A stretch of DNA of 64,000 bases, taken from the NCBI RefSeq assembly GCF_003574835.2, contig NZ_CP063196.1:2604001-2668000 (forward strand), given 5' to 3'. Origin of the DNA: Thermobifida halotolerans (GTDB lineage: Bacteria; Actinomycetota; Actinomycetes; Streptosporangiales; Streptosporangiaceae). Below the pieces are notes generated by a model, which saw nothing but the letters and a program-made list of their open reading frames with translations, made no database searches and was not told where the DNA came from. Both the position numbers and the translations under genes were made by a program. Positions 27,618-34,781 of the stretch are shown here, in pieces. Within the stretch, counting starts at the first letter, position 1. Every line of letters begins with the position of its first letter.

Positions 27618-28817
27618 GTGCCGCGAACTGCCCGCGACGTCGTATTCGTCGACGGGGTGCGCACTCCGTTCGGCAAGGCCGGAAAGGGCCTCTACGCCGA
27701 GACCCGCGCCGACGACCTGGTGGTCCGGGTCATCCGCGAACTGCTGCGCCGCAACCCCGCACTGCCCCCTGAGCGCGTCGACGAGGTCGCCATCGCCGCC
27801 ACCACCCAGATCGGCGACCAGGGCCTGACCATCGGCCGCAGCGCCGCCGTCCTCGCCGGACTGCCCCGCAGCGTCCCCGGCTACGCCATCGACCGCATGT
27901 GCGCGGGCGCGATGACCGCGGTGACCACCACCGCGGCCGGGATCTCCTTCGGCGCCTACGACGTCGCCATCGCCGGCGGCGTCGAGCACATGGGACGCCA
28001 CCCCATGGGCGAGGGGGTCGACCCCAACCCGCGCTTCCTCTCCGAGAAACTGGTGGACCCCTCCGCCCTGGTCATGGGCAACACCGCCGAGAACCTGCAC
28101 GACCGCTACCCGACCATCACCAAGGAGCGAGCCGACGCCTACGCGGTGCGCAGCCAGGAGAAGGTCGCCAAGGCCTACGCCGACGGCAGGATCCAGCCCG
28201 ACCTGGTGGAGATGGCGGTCCGCAGCGCCGAGCAGGGCTACGGCCTGGCCACCGCCGACGAGCCGCCGCGCCCCGGCACCACGATGGAGGCCCTGGCCGC
28301 GCTGAAGACCCCCTTCCGCCCGCACGGCAACGTGACCGCGGGCAACTCCGCGGGCCTCAACGACGGCGCGACCGGCGCGATCATCGCCGCCGAGGACGTC
28401 GCCGCCGAACTCGGCCTGAGCGCCCGGATGCGGCTGGTGGACTTCTCCTTCGCGGGCGTCGAACCCGAGGTCATGGGCGTCGGCCCGGTCCCGGCCACCG
28501 AGAGGCTGCTGGAGCGCACCGGCCTGACCATGGACGACATCGGCCTCATCGAGATCAACGAGGCCTTCGCCGTGCAGGTACTCGCCTTCCTGGAGCACTT
28601 CGGCATCGCCGACGACGACCCGCGCGTCAACCCGTGGGGCGGCGCCATCGCGCTGGGCCACCCCCTCGCCTCCTCCGGCGTGCGCCTGATGATGCAGCTT
28701 TCGCGCCTCTTCGCCGAGCGCACCGACGTCCGCTACGGCCTGACCACCATGTGCGTGGGCATGGGCATGGGCGGAACGGTTCTCTGGGAAAACGTCAACT
28801 GGGAGGGCAACAAGTGA
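27618..28817 (+). CDS. fadA: Acetyl-CoA C-acyltransferase (3-ketoacyl-CoA thiolase)
   Basis: A 399-residue thiolase. The nucleophile Cys is in DRMCAGAMTA (about residue 95), with GNSAGLNDGATG, EINEAFAVQ, ALGHPLASSGVRL (His) and TTMCVGMGMGG (second catalytic Cys). It cleaves 3-ketoacyl-CoA with CoA to release acetyl-CoA, the last step of beta-oxidation. GTG 27618 has a perfect GAAGGAGG site. Its stop overlaps the fadB start (GTGA), so the two subunits are co-translated. Confidence 0.95.
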   Translation: MPRTARDVVFVDGVRTPFGKAGKGLYAETRADDLVVRVIRELLRRNPALPPERVDEVAIAATTQIGDQGLTIGRSAAVLAGLPRSVPGYAIDRMCAGAMTAVTTTAAGISFGAYDVAIAGGVEHMGRHPMGEGVDPNPRFLSEKLVDPSALVMGNTAENLHDRYPTITKERADAYAVRSQEKVAKAYADGRIQPDLVEMAVRSAEQGYGLATADEPPRPGTTMEALAALKTPFRPHGNVTAGNSAGLNDGATGAIIAAEDVAAELGLSARMRLVDFSFAGVEPEVMGVGPVPATERLLERTGLTMDDIGLIEINEAFAVQVLAFLEHFGIADDDPRVNPWGGAIALGHPLASSGVRLMMQLSRLFAERTDVRYGLTTMCVGMGMGGTVLWENVNWEGNK

Positions 28818-30907
28818 GCAGCGCGATCGAGGCCGCGCGGGAGCAGTTCGCCGACGAGGTCGTCACCAGGGCGCTCTCCCGCGACGTGGAACTCCCCCAC
28901 GGCGCGGGCACCGCCGTCCTGATCACCCTGGACAACGGCCACGACCACACCAAGCCCAACACCTTCGGCCCCGCGGGCCTGACGAGCCTGGGCGAGGCGA
29001 TCGACGCCGCCGCCGCGCGCACCGACATCGTCGCCGTGGCCATCACCGGCAAGCCGTTCATCTTCGCCGTGGGCGCCGACCTCAACGGAGTACCGAAGAT
29101 CACCGACCGGGAGCAGGCGCACGCCATCGGCAGGCTGGGCCACGACGTGTTCCGCAGGCTCGGCGAGCTGAACGTGCCGACCTTCGCGTTCGTCAACGGC
29201 GCGGCCATGGGCGGCGGCGTCGAGGTGGCGCTGCACTGCACCTACCGCACCGTCTCCTCCGGAGTTCCGGCGTTCGCGCTGCCCGAGGTGTTCCTGGGCC
29301 TGGTGCCCGGCTGGGGCGGCACCTACCTGCTGCCCAACCTCATCGGCGCGGAGAAGGCGCTCAAGCTGATCATCGACAACCCGCTGGCCCAGAACAAGAC
29401 CATCAGGGGCCCGCAGGTGTTCGAGATGGGCATCGCCGACGCGATGTTCGAGCCCGCCGACTTCCTGGAGGAGTCGCTGCGCTGGGCCGCCGGAGTCGTC
29501 AAGGGCGACATCACCGTCGAACGTCCCGAGGTCGACCGGGGCGAGGCGTGGGACCGGGCGGTCGAGAACGCGCGCTGGGCCGTGGAGGGCAAGCTGCACG
29601 GCGCCGCCCCCGCCCCGCTGCGCGCGCTCGACCTGGTCGCCGAGGCCAGGAACCGCACCCGCGACGAGGGCTTCGCCGCCGAGGACGAGGCGCTGGCCGA
29701 CCTCATCATGAGCGACGAACTGCGGTCCGGGCTGTACGCGTTCGACCTGGTGCAAAAGCGCGCCCGCCGCCCCAGGGGCGCCCCTGACAAGTCGCTGGCC
29801 CGACCGGTCACCAAGGTCGGCGTCGTGGGCGCGGGCCTGATGGCCGGACAGCTCGCGCTGTTGTTCGCCCGCCGCCTGGGCGTCCCGGTGGTCATGACCG
29901 ACCTGGACCAGGAGCGTCTGGACCGCGGCGTGGGCTACGTGCACGGCGAGGTCGACAAGCTGCTCGCCAGGGGCCGGGTGAACTCCGACACGGCCAACCG
30001 GCTCAAGGCCCTGGTCACCGGGTCCCTGTCGTATGAGGCGTTCGCCGACGCCGACTTCGTCATCGAGGCCGTCTTCGAGGAGATGTCGGTCAAGAAGTCG
30101 GTATTCGCCCAGGTCGAGGAGCACGTCTCGGCCGAGGCGGTGCTGGCCACCAACACCTCGTCGCTGTCGGTCACCGAGATGGCCGCGGACCTCAAGCATC
30201 CCGAGCGCGTGGTCGGCTTCCACTTCTTCAACCCGGTGGCGGTGCTGCCGCTGCTGGAGATCGTCCGCGGCGAGCGGACCGACGACGCCGCGCTGGCCAC
30301 CGCCTTCGCCACCGCCAAGACGCTGAAGAAGACCGCGGTGCTGGTCAAGGACGCGCCCGCGTTCGTGGTCAACCGGCTGCTCACCCTGTTCATGGGCGAG
30401 GTGCTGTCCTCGGTCGAGGAGGGCACCGAGCCGGAGGTCGCCGACCGCGCGGTGGCGCCGCTGGGCCTGCCCATGTCGCCGCTGCTGCTGCTGCAACTGG
30501 TCGGCCCGGCCGTGGCGCTGCACGTCGCCGAGACCCTGCACGCCGCCTTCCCCGACCGGTTCGGCGTGTCCCCGCAGCTCAAGGCGATGGTGGAGGCGGG
30601 CAAGACCGCGGTCTACGGCCCCGACTTCACCATCGACCCGGAGGTGCGGGCGTTCTTCACCGGCGGCGACTCCCCCTCCGGTGAGGAGGCGATCCTCGAC
30701 CGCGCCCTGGTGGCGCTGGCCCGGGAGATCCGGATCATGCTGGACGAGGGTGTGGTGGCCGAGCCCGCCGACATCGACCTGTGCATGATCAGCGGCGCGG
30801 GCTGGCCGTTCCACCTGGGCGGCATCACCCCGTACCTGGACCGCGCGGGCATCTCCGAGAGGGTCAACGGGACCCGTTTCCACCCCGACGGCCTGAAGGC
30901 GCTGTAG
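28814..30907 (+). CDS. fadB: Fatty-acid oxidation complex alpha subunit (enoyl-CoA hydratase / 3-hydroxyacyl-CoA dehydrogenase)
   Basis: A 697-residue fusion. The N-terminal crotonase domain (residues about 15-220) has the oxyanion-hole loop FIFAVGADLNG and NGAAMGGGVEVALHC. The middle has the NAD-binding KVGVVGAGLMAGQLALL. The dehydrogenase domain has ATNTSSLSVTEMA and HFFNPVAVLPLLEIV with the catalytic His, then two helical C-terminal domains. It performs hydration and oxidation of enoyl-CoA before the thiolase encoded upstream. GTG 28814 overlaps the fadA stop. Confidence 0.95.
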   Translation: MSSAIEAAREQFADEVVTRALSRDVELPHGAGTAVLITLDNGHDHTKPNTFGPAGLTSLGEAIDAAAARTDIVAVAITGKPFIFAVGADLNGVPKITDREQAHAIGRLGHDVFRRLGELNVPTFAFVNGAAMGGGVEVALHCTYRTVSSGVPAFALPEVFLGLVPGWGGTYLLPNLIGAEKALKLIIDNPLAQNKTIRGPQVFEMGIADAMFEPADFLEESLRWAAGVVKGDITVERPEVDRGEAWDRAVENARWAVEGKLHGAAPAPLRALDLVAEARNRTRDEGFAAEDEALADLIMSDELRSGLYAFDLVQKRARRPRGAPDKSLARPVTKVGVVGAGLMAGQLALLFARRLGVPVVMTDLDQERLDRGVGYVHGEVDKLLARGRVNSDTANRLKALVTGSLSYEAFADADFVIEAVFEEMSVKKSVFAQVEEHVSAEAVLATNTSSLSVTEMAADLKHPERVVGFHFFNPVAVLPLLEIVRGERTDDAALATAFATAKTLKKTAVLVKDAPAFVVNRLLTLFMGEVLSSVEEGTEPEVADRAVAPLGLPMSPLLLLQLVGPAVALHVAETLHAAFPDRFGVSPQLKAMVEAGKTAVYGPDFTIDPEVRAFFTGGDSPSGEEAILDRALVALAREIRIMLDEGVVAEPADIDLCMISGAGWPFHLGGITPYLDRAGISERVNGTRFHPDGLKAL

Positions 30908-30931
30908 CCCCGTAGCAGCACCCGCAGGACG

Positions 30932-30974
30932 CGGCCCCGCTCCCCCGACTCTCCTCCGGGGAGCGGGGCCGTTT
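30932..30974 (+). terminator. Rho-independent terminator after fadAB
   Basis: A 14-bp arm (CGGCCCCGCTCCCC) at 30932-30945 pairs exactly with 30958-30971, followed by TTT. It lies 25 bases past the fadB stop. Confidence 0.8.
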
Positions 30975-30995
30975 CCCGTCTGCGGCCCGGCACGG

Positions 30996-31022
30996 TCCGC
31001 CGCCCTCACGCCCGCTCTTCGG
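30996..31022. repeat. Left direct repeat flanking the regulator/microcin block
   Basis: These 27 bases match 34755-34781 at 26 of 27 positions in the same orientation. Weaker similarity continues about 21 bases to the left of both copies. The right copy forms the last codons and stop of the sigma-factor gene; this left copy is not in a gene. It may mark a past integration or recombination. Confidence 0.6.
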
Positions 31023-31044
31023 AGCCGGCAGCGGTGCCCGGCCG

Positions 31045-31884
31045 TCAGACCGGTACGAGCCGGTGCCGCGCCCGTGCCACAAGACGAAGTGCGGCTTGTC
31101 CACGCAACGCCGCCTTGGACAACCTCGCGAAGACCCGGCGGTAGGGCTCGATCGCGTCGTTGTCGGTGAGGGAGAGTTCAGCGCCGACCGTCTCCACGTT
31201 CACGCGGTCGTCGTCGAAGATCCAGAAACCGTGTTCGGGGATCGCGGGAAGCCGGACGTCCAGCGGGACAACCCCGATCATCATGCCCTTGCGGACGATC
31301 AACTCCGCTATACGGTCCAGCTGGCCGACCATGACCTCGCCCGGGCAGATCCGCGCATACAGGACCGGCTCCCACAGGATGATGTCGAACGTCTTGTCTG
31401 GGTCGTCGAGGACGCGGGCGCGCTCCATCCGGGTGCGAACCCCGACTTCGACATCGTCCGGTGCGCCGTGCAGGGCCACCACGCTGCGCAGGACGCACCG
31501 GGCGTAGTCAGGAGTTTGCAGCAGCCCTGGGACCACCGCGGTCTCGAAAGCCCGGAGTCGACGCGTCCGGCTCTCCAAGTCGACGAAGGTCACCTGCTTG
31601 GCCCGGGTACCCCCGGCGAGCTGACGACGCCAGCTCGCGTAGTGGGTTTCCAGAGTCCTACGCATCGCGAGCAGTTCGGCGGCGGTTCCCGGTGCGTCAC
31701 AGGCCGCCGCCCATGCCTTCAGATCCTCAACCGAGGCGGTTTGCCTGCCCAACTCCAGCTTGGACACCTTCGACGGGTGCCAGTCCAGTGCCTGGGCCAG
31801 CGCCCGACCGGACAACCCGGCCTCCACCCGAATCTCGCGTAACCGCGCACCCAGGGAAGTCCGGGCCGTCTGGTAGTCGGTCAT
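31045..31884 (-). CDS. XRE-family regulator with DUF5753 domain
   Basis: A 279-residue protein. The N-terminal HTH is LGARLREIRVEAGLSGRALA..WHPSKVSKLELG, and the DUF5753 part includes LRAFETAVVPGLLQTPDYAR, RMERARVL and VVPLDVRLPAIPEHGFWIFDD. Its ATG 31884 overlaps the stop of the DUF6879 gene. Together with that gene and the 66-residue ORF it makes a three-gene minus-strand unit that is widespread in streptomycetes and relatives. The partner here is DUF6879 rather than DUF397. It is divergent from the mccB-like operon, so it may regulate it, though this is not shown. Confidence 0.86.
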   Translation of the reverse strand: MTDYQTARTSLGARLREIRVEAGLSGRALAQALDWHPSKVSKLELGRQTASVEDLKAWAAACDAPGTAAELLAMRRTLETHYASWRRQLAGGTRAKQVTFVDLESRTRRLRAFETAVVPGLLQTPDYARCVLRSVVALHGAPDDVEVGVRTRMERARVLDDPDKTFDIILWEPVLYARICPGEVMVGQLDRIAELIVRKGMMIGVVPLDVRLPAIPEHGFWIFDDDRVNVETVGAELSLTDNDAIEPYRRVFARLSKAALRGQAALRLVARARHRLVPV

Positions 31885-32408
31885 CCCACTCTTGTCGCCA
31901 GGTAGTCGGTGTAGGTGAGCGCATGATGCCACGCCGAGTCCCGAGCGGCCAAAGCAGCAACGACGGCTTCAGGAGCTTCGTCAAGCCAGATACCAGCGAC
32001 ATCATCGCCGTCGAACTCGAACCGCGCCAGCGTGCGACTGTCAAAGATCCAAAAATCCTCGTCGGGAAGTTCCGCGACGATCGGATGCTCACGCGGTAGA
32101 TAGCGGATATCTTCCCCCACCGCGAGGTTGTAGGGAGTCGCCCATAGTTCCCAACGCAGATAGTCCGAGGGTGGGTCATCAACGATTCGCACCCGTTCCA
32201 TCCGCTTCCCCTTGGCGAGTTCCTCCCGCACCATGTCCAACCACGGCTTAAGCCACTCGATTCCGGGGTCTTTACCTGCCAGCCACTCCTGAAACTGCCT
32301 GTCCTCTCCAACGCTGCCATAGCAGCGCCGGGTCTCCAGACGCCATGCGGTATACCGGTAGGCCCGGAACAAGGCGGTGAAGTCGTCGTCACTCAGGTAT
32401 TCACGCAT
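31881..32408 (-). CDS. DUF6879 family protein
   Basis: A 175-residue protein with the DUF6879 pattern: FRAYRYTAWRLETRRCYG, WLDMVREELAKGKRMERVRI, PPSDYLRWELWATPYNLAVGE and a C-terminal DFWIFDSRTLARFEFD. It is encoded between a 66-residue ORF and the DUF5753 regulator, with a 4-base overlap to the latter. The C-terminal FWIFD..xxxRxxFD motif also occurs at the end of DUF5753 proteins, suggesting a shared ligand-sensing piece. Function unknown. Confidence 0.82.
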   Translation of the reverse strand: MREYLSDDDFTALFRAYRYTAWRLETRRCYGSVGEDRQFQEWLAGKDPGIEWLKPWLDMVREELAKGKRMERVRIVDDPPSDYLRWELWATPYNLAVGEDIRYLPREHPIVAELPDEDFWIFDSRTLARFEFDGDDVAGIWLDEAPEAVVAALAARDSAWHHALTYTDYLATRVG

Positions 32409-32412
32409 ACCG

Positions 32413-32613
32413 CTACTCCTTCGGCGCGAAACGGACCATCAACTCTCGGGGAACGACGACGAACGTCTCGTTGGGCAGCACATCCTCCAGCTGGGCCAGC
32501 GCCTCGGCGTCGATGAGCCGATAACCCTGCACAACAATGTCTCCGGTGTCCGTCTCGTACAGAGTCGGGCATTTTCCACTGACTGACGCCGTTCCGAGCT
32601 TGCGCAGCTTCAT
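32413..32613 (-). CDS. 66-residue conserved small protein of the XRE/DUF6879 unit
   Basis: A small protein from ATG 32613 with a strong GAGGAGGAGAG site. It contains GKCPTLYETDTGDIVVQGYR, then DAEALAQLEDVLPNETFV and VVPRELMVRFAPKE. Proteins with this pattern commonly precede DUF6879 and DUF5753 genes in streptomycetes. There are no catalytic motifs. It ends 4 bases before the DUF6879 start, so it is the first gene of the unit. Confidence 0.75.
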   Translation of the reverse strand: MKLRKLGTASVSGKCPTLYETDTGDIVVQGYRLIDAEALAQLEDVLPNETFVVVPRELMVRFAPKE

Positions 32614-32792
32614 GCCTCTCCTCCTCGGGGGGATGCTCCCAGTTTGTCCGCTCCTCCGAGGAGTCGCCAGAGATTTCCCACCACTTCATCAGCAATCTCA
32701 AGCAACCCTGCCCCTTGCCCCGACTGCCGCTTCTACCGTCCGGAGCCAGGAACTCAGCAGTCTTCGAACCGCTTCTGTGAAAGGCGTCCGCT

Positions 32793-33878
32793 GTGAGTCA
32801 GAGCGCGGCCGGTGTCCCCGAGAAACCACACATGCTCGCCCCCTATGTCCGAGTCGGTGTACAGGACGGCCGGCTCTTTCTCGGATTCGGCTCCATTCAG
32901 CGGGTCTTCGACGACCCGTCCCTGTGGGGGCCGCTGATCCGTCTCGTCGACTACTACTCAGTTCCCCGCACCTATGACGAGGCCACTGGTTTCCTGGAAC
33001 GCGAATGCGGACTCTCTCCCGAGCGCGCCGAGGAGCTCCTGGGGGTCCTCCGTGGCGGCTGCTATCTCATTCCGGCAGGCTCCTACCGACCGGAGGACAG
33101 ATACAGCCGTCCCACCCTGTTCCACGGGCTCTGGGGCGCCGATCCGCAGGAGGTCCAAGAGCGCCTGGCGGGCAGCCACGTTGTCTTCCTGGGCTGCGGC
33201 GGTATCGGAAACCTGATGTCGGTCGCCCTGGCCACCGCTGGAGTCGGCCGGGTGACCCTCGTCGACGCCGACCACATCGAGAAGAGCAACTTGACCCGGC
33301 AGTACCTGTTCACCGAGACCGACGTCGGTGCGGCCAAGTGCGAGATCCTGGCTCGGGAGTTGCGCGCCCGCAACTCCGACACCGAGGTATGCACGATCAG
33401 ACGGCGGATCACCAACCGCGCCGACCTCGACGTGCTTCCCCAAGCCGACCTGCTCGTGCTGTCAGCCGACTCCACCGGCATCACCGAACTCGTCAACACC
33501 CACTGCGTCACAACTGAAACGGCCTGGCTCAACGTGTGCTACGTCAACGACATCGCGGTATGGGGACCGCTGGTCATCCCCGGACAGACCGGATGCTGGT
33601 CCTGCCATCAACTGACCGCCCGGGATTCTTCGGGGAGTGCGGAACTCGACGCCCTGATCTCCCGCATCAATCGCCGCTACCAGGCACCCTCGCACGGTTC
33701 GACCAACATGCTCTCCTCCGCGCTAGCCAGCCTCGACGCCCTGAAATACCTGGGCGGTTTCGGGGCTGTGCAGTCGCTGGGCCGAAGAGTAGGGGTGTGG
33801 ACCCACCAACTGCGTCTGGACGAGCAGCCCAGCACCCCGAATCCGGACTGTCCGACCTGCGGCCCGCTCCGGGCGTGA
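32793..33878 (+). CDS. mccB: MccB-like microcin C peptide adenylyltransferase (E1/ThiF family)
   Basis: A 361-residue E1-like enzyme that aligns over its whole length with MccB of the microcin C7 operon. It has an N-terminal peptide-clamp region (residues about 15-105), then RYSRPTLFHG, the ATP loop VVFLGCGGIGNLMSVALAT, TLVDADHIEKSNLTRQYLF, and the MccB-specific YVNDIAVWGPLVIPGQTGCW. Two CxxC pairs (CWSC and CPTC) form the zinc site, and the RVGVW strand near the end is kept. MccB converts the C-terminal Asn of a heptapeptide to a succinimide, then to a peptidyl-AMP with a phosphoramide link, using two ATP. GTG 32793 has AAAGG upstream. A HIT-family gene follows after 4 bases; the candidate peptide gene is at 34523-34500. 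Confidence 0.88.
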   Translation: MSQSAAGVPEKPHMLAPYVRVGVQDGRLFLGFGSIQRVFDDPSLWGPLIRLVDYYSVPRTYDEATGFLERECGLSPERAEELLGVLRGGCYLIPAGSYRPEDRYSRPTLFHGLWGADPQEVQERLAGSHVVFLGCGGIGNLMSVALATAGVGRVTLVDADHIEKSNLTRQYLFTETDVGAAKCEILARELRARNSDTEVCTIRRRITNRADLDVLPQADLLVLSADSTGITELVNTHCVTTETAWLNVCYVNDIAVWGPLVIPGQTGCWSCHQLTARDSSGSAELDALISRINRRYQAPSHGSTNMLSSALASLDALKYLGGFGAVQSLGRRVGVWTHQLRLDEQPSTPNPDCPTCGPLRA

Positions 33879-33882
33879 CCGC

Positions 33883-34389
33883 ATGACCACAACCGACCTC
33901 AAGGGGGTTTTGTTGCCTTCCGCTTCCTGTGTCTTCTGCGCGATCGCCGCCGGGGAGGAGCCCTGCCACCCGATCTGGGAGGACGAGCACCACCTGGCGT
34001 TTCTGTCGATCTTCCCCAACACCGAGGGGTTCTCGGTGGTGATCCCCAAGGTGCACCGACCCAGCTACGTGCTCCGGATGGACACCGACGCCTACCTCGC
34101 CCTGCACCTGGCCGCCCGCGAGGCGGCCCGCCGCCTGGACGCCGCGTTCGCCGACGTGGCGCGTACCGGGATCATGTACGAGGGCTACGGCGTGGACCAC
34201 GCCCACGCCAAACTGTTTCCCATGCACGGCACGGCGGGCAACGAGGGCGACTCCTGGCGGGCGGTGCACTCGTCGGTGGACGTCTACTTCGACCGCTACC
34301 GGGGATACCTGTCGTCCCACGACCACGCCCGCGCCGACGACACCGAACTGGCGGCCCTGGCCGAACGCATCAGGAAAGCGGGGAGTTGA
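33883..34389 (+). CDS. HIT-family protein, probable microcin C immunity phosphoramidase (MccH-like)
   Basis: A 168-residue HIT-domain protein. CVFCAIAAGEEPCHPIWEDE and the HLAFLSIFPNTEGFSVVIPK strands start the fold. The catalytic region is GYGVDHAHAKLFPMHG, an H-x-H-x-K variant of the usual H-x-H-x-H triad. HIT enzymes cleave phosphoramide and AMP bonds. MccH, a HIT protein in some microcin C clusters, detoxifies processed microcin by cutting its P-N bond, and the placement directly after mccB fits that role. ATG 33883 is 4 bases after the mccB stop; a TTG at 33913 with AAGGGGG upstream is an alternative start. A broken second copy lies at 36777-37042. Confidence 0.8.
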   Translation: MTTTDLKGVLLPSASCVFCAIAAGEEPCHPIWEDEHHLAFLSIFPNTEGFSVVIPKVHRPSYVLRMDTDAYLALHLAAREAARRLDAAFADVARTGIMYEGYGVDHAHAKLFPMHGTAGNEGDSWRAVHSSVDVYFDRYRGYLSSHDHARADDTELAALAERIRKAGS

Positions 34390-34410
34390 GGCAGTCTCTC
34401 CTCACACGGA

Positions 34411-34440
34411 AAAACGGTGGGAACGCGCTCCCACCGTTTT
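34411..34440. terminator. Bidirectional terminator between mccB-HIT and the MccA-like ORF
   Basis: A perfect 12-bp stem (AAAACGGTGGGA / TCCCACCGTTTT) with a 6-base loop lies 21 bases after the HIT stop. It has A-runs on one side and T-rich sequence on the other, so it can end transcripts from both strands. Confidence 0.85.
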
Positions 34441-34448
34441 CTCTTTCC

Positions 34449-34482
34449 ACGAGGGACGGAAACCAGGGCTTCCGCCCCTCGT
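34449..34482 (-). promoter_or_regulatory. Hairpin downstream of the MccA-like ORF
   Basis: Thirteen-base arms (34449-34461 with 34470-34482) pair as RNA with one G-U in the minus-strand transcript. The stem follows 17 bases after the heptapeptide stop and precedes the terminator. In Escherichia coli a stem-loop after mccA controls mRNA stability and read-through; the same use here is inference. Confidence 0.5.
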
Positions 34483-34499
34483 TCTCTCTGCTGTCGCCG

Positions 34500-34523
34500 C
34501 TAGTTGCTGCCGTCGCCGTTCAT
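34500..34523 (-). CDS. mccA: Seven-codon ORF MNGDGSN, candidate microcin C precursor peptide
   Basis: ATG at 34523 and TAG at 34502-34500, with GAGGAGGT 5 bases before the ATG, the best ribosome-binding site in the neighbourhood. The product MNGDGSN has the exact length of MccA from Escherichia coli (MRTGNAN), a formyl-Met start and the obligatory C-terminal Asn that MccB modifies. It lies 110 bases past the end of the HIT gene and converges with it. A minus-strand extended -10 is at 34610-34602, and a hairpin plus terminator follow, so it looks like a monocistronic short mRNA. The assignment rests on sequence logic; no homology search was possible for seven residues. Confidence 0.72.
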   Translation of the reverse strand: MNGDGSN

Positions 34524-34601
34524 GGGAACCTCCTCGACTTTTCCGCAGGGAATCGGTCCGGGGCGAACTCGCGGAAATTCCGCTTGCTGCGTCCCACGGC
34601 G

Positions 34602-34610
34602 AACCTAACA
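34602..34610 (-). promoter_or_regulatory. Extended -10 promoter candidate for the MccA-like ORF
   Basis: On the minus strand TGTTAGGTT (34610-34602) reads as an extended -10 (TG-N-TAGGTT). It would start RNA near 34595 and give a 5' leader of about 70 bases. No good -35 is visible at 16-18 bases. Confidence 0.4.
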
Positions 34611-34754
34611 CCGGCTCCCTGCCAGAGGATTTGGTGTTTCTCCGAATTTCTCACGGGAGAGGAACTGATCCGAAAGATCAGGATCATGCCGGACGAGGGG
34701 CGCGGCGGCCGGACCCGCCGCCGGCAACCCGTGCCCGACCGCCGCCCGGCGTGC

Positions 34755-34781
34755 TCCGCCGCCCTCACGTCCGCTCTTCGG
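34755..34781. repeat. Right direct repeat flanking the microcin block, inside the sigma-factor 3' end
   Basis: Matches 30996-31022 at 26 of 27 bases, same orientation. It includes the final PEERT codons and stop of the sigma-factor gene. The gene's reading frame is intact, as expected if an element integrated at this 3' end. Confidence 0.6.

Noticed and set aside
27899-28813. In-frame N-terminal extension of fadB inside fadA
   Set aside because: The extension is Arg-rich out-of-frame text of the thiolase; GTG 28814 with its GTGA overlap and ribosome-binding site is the real start.
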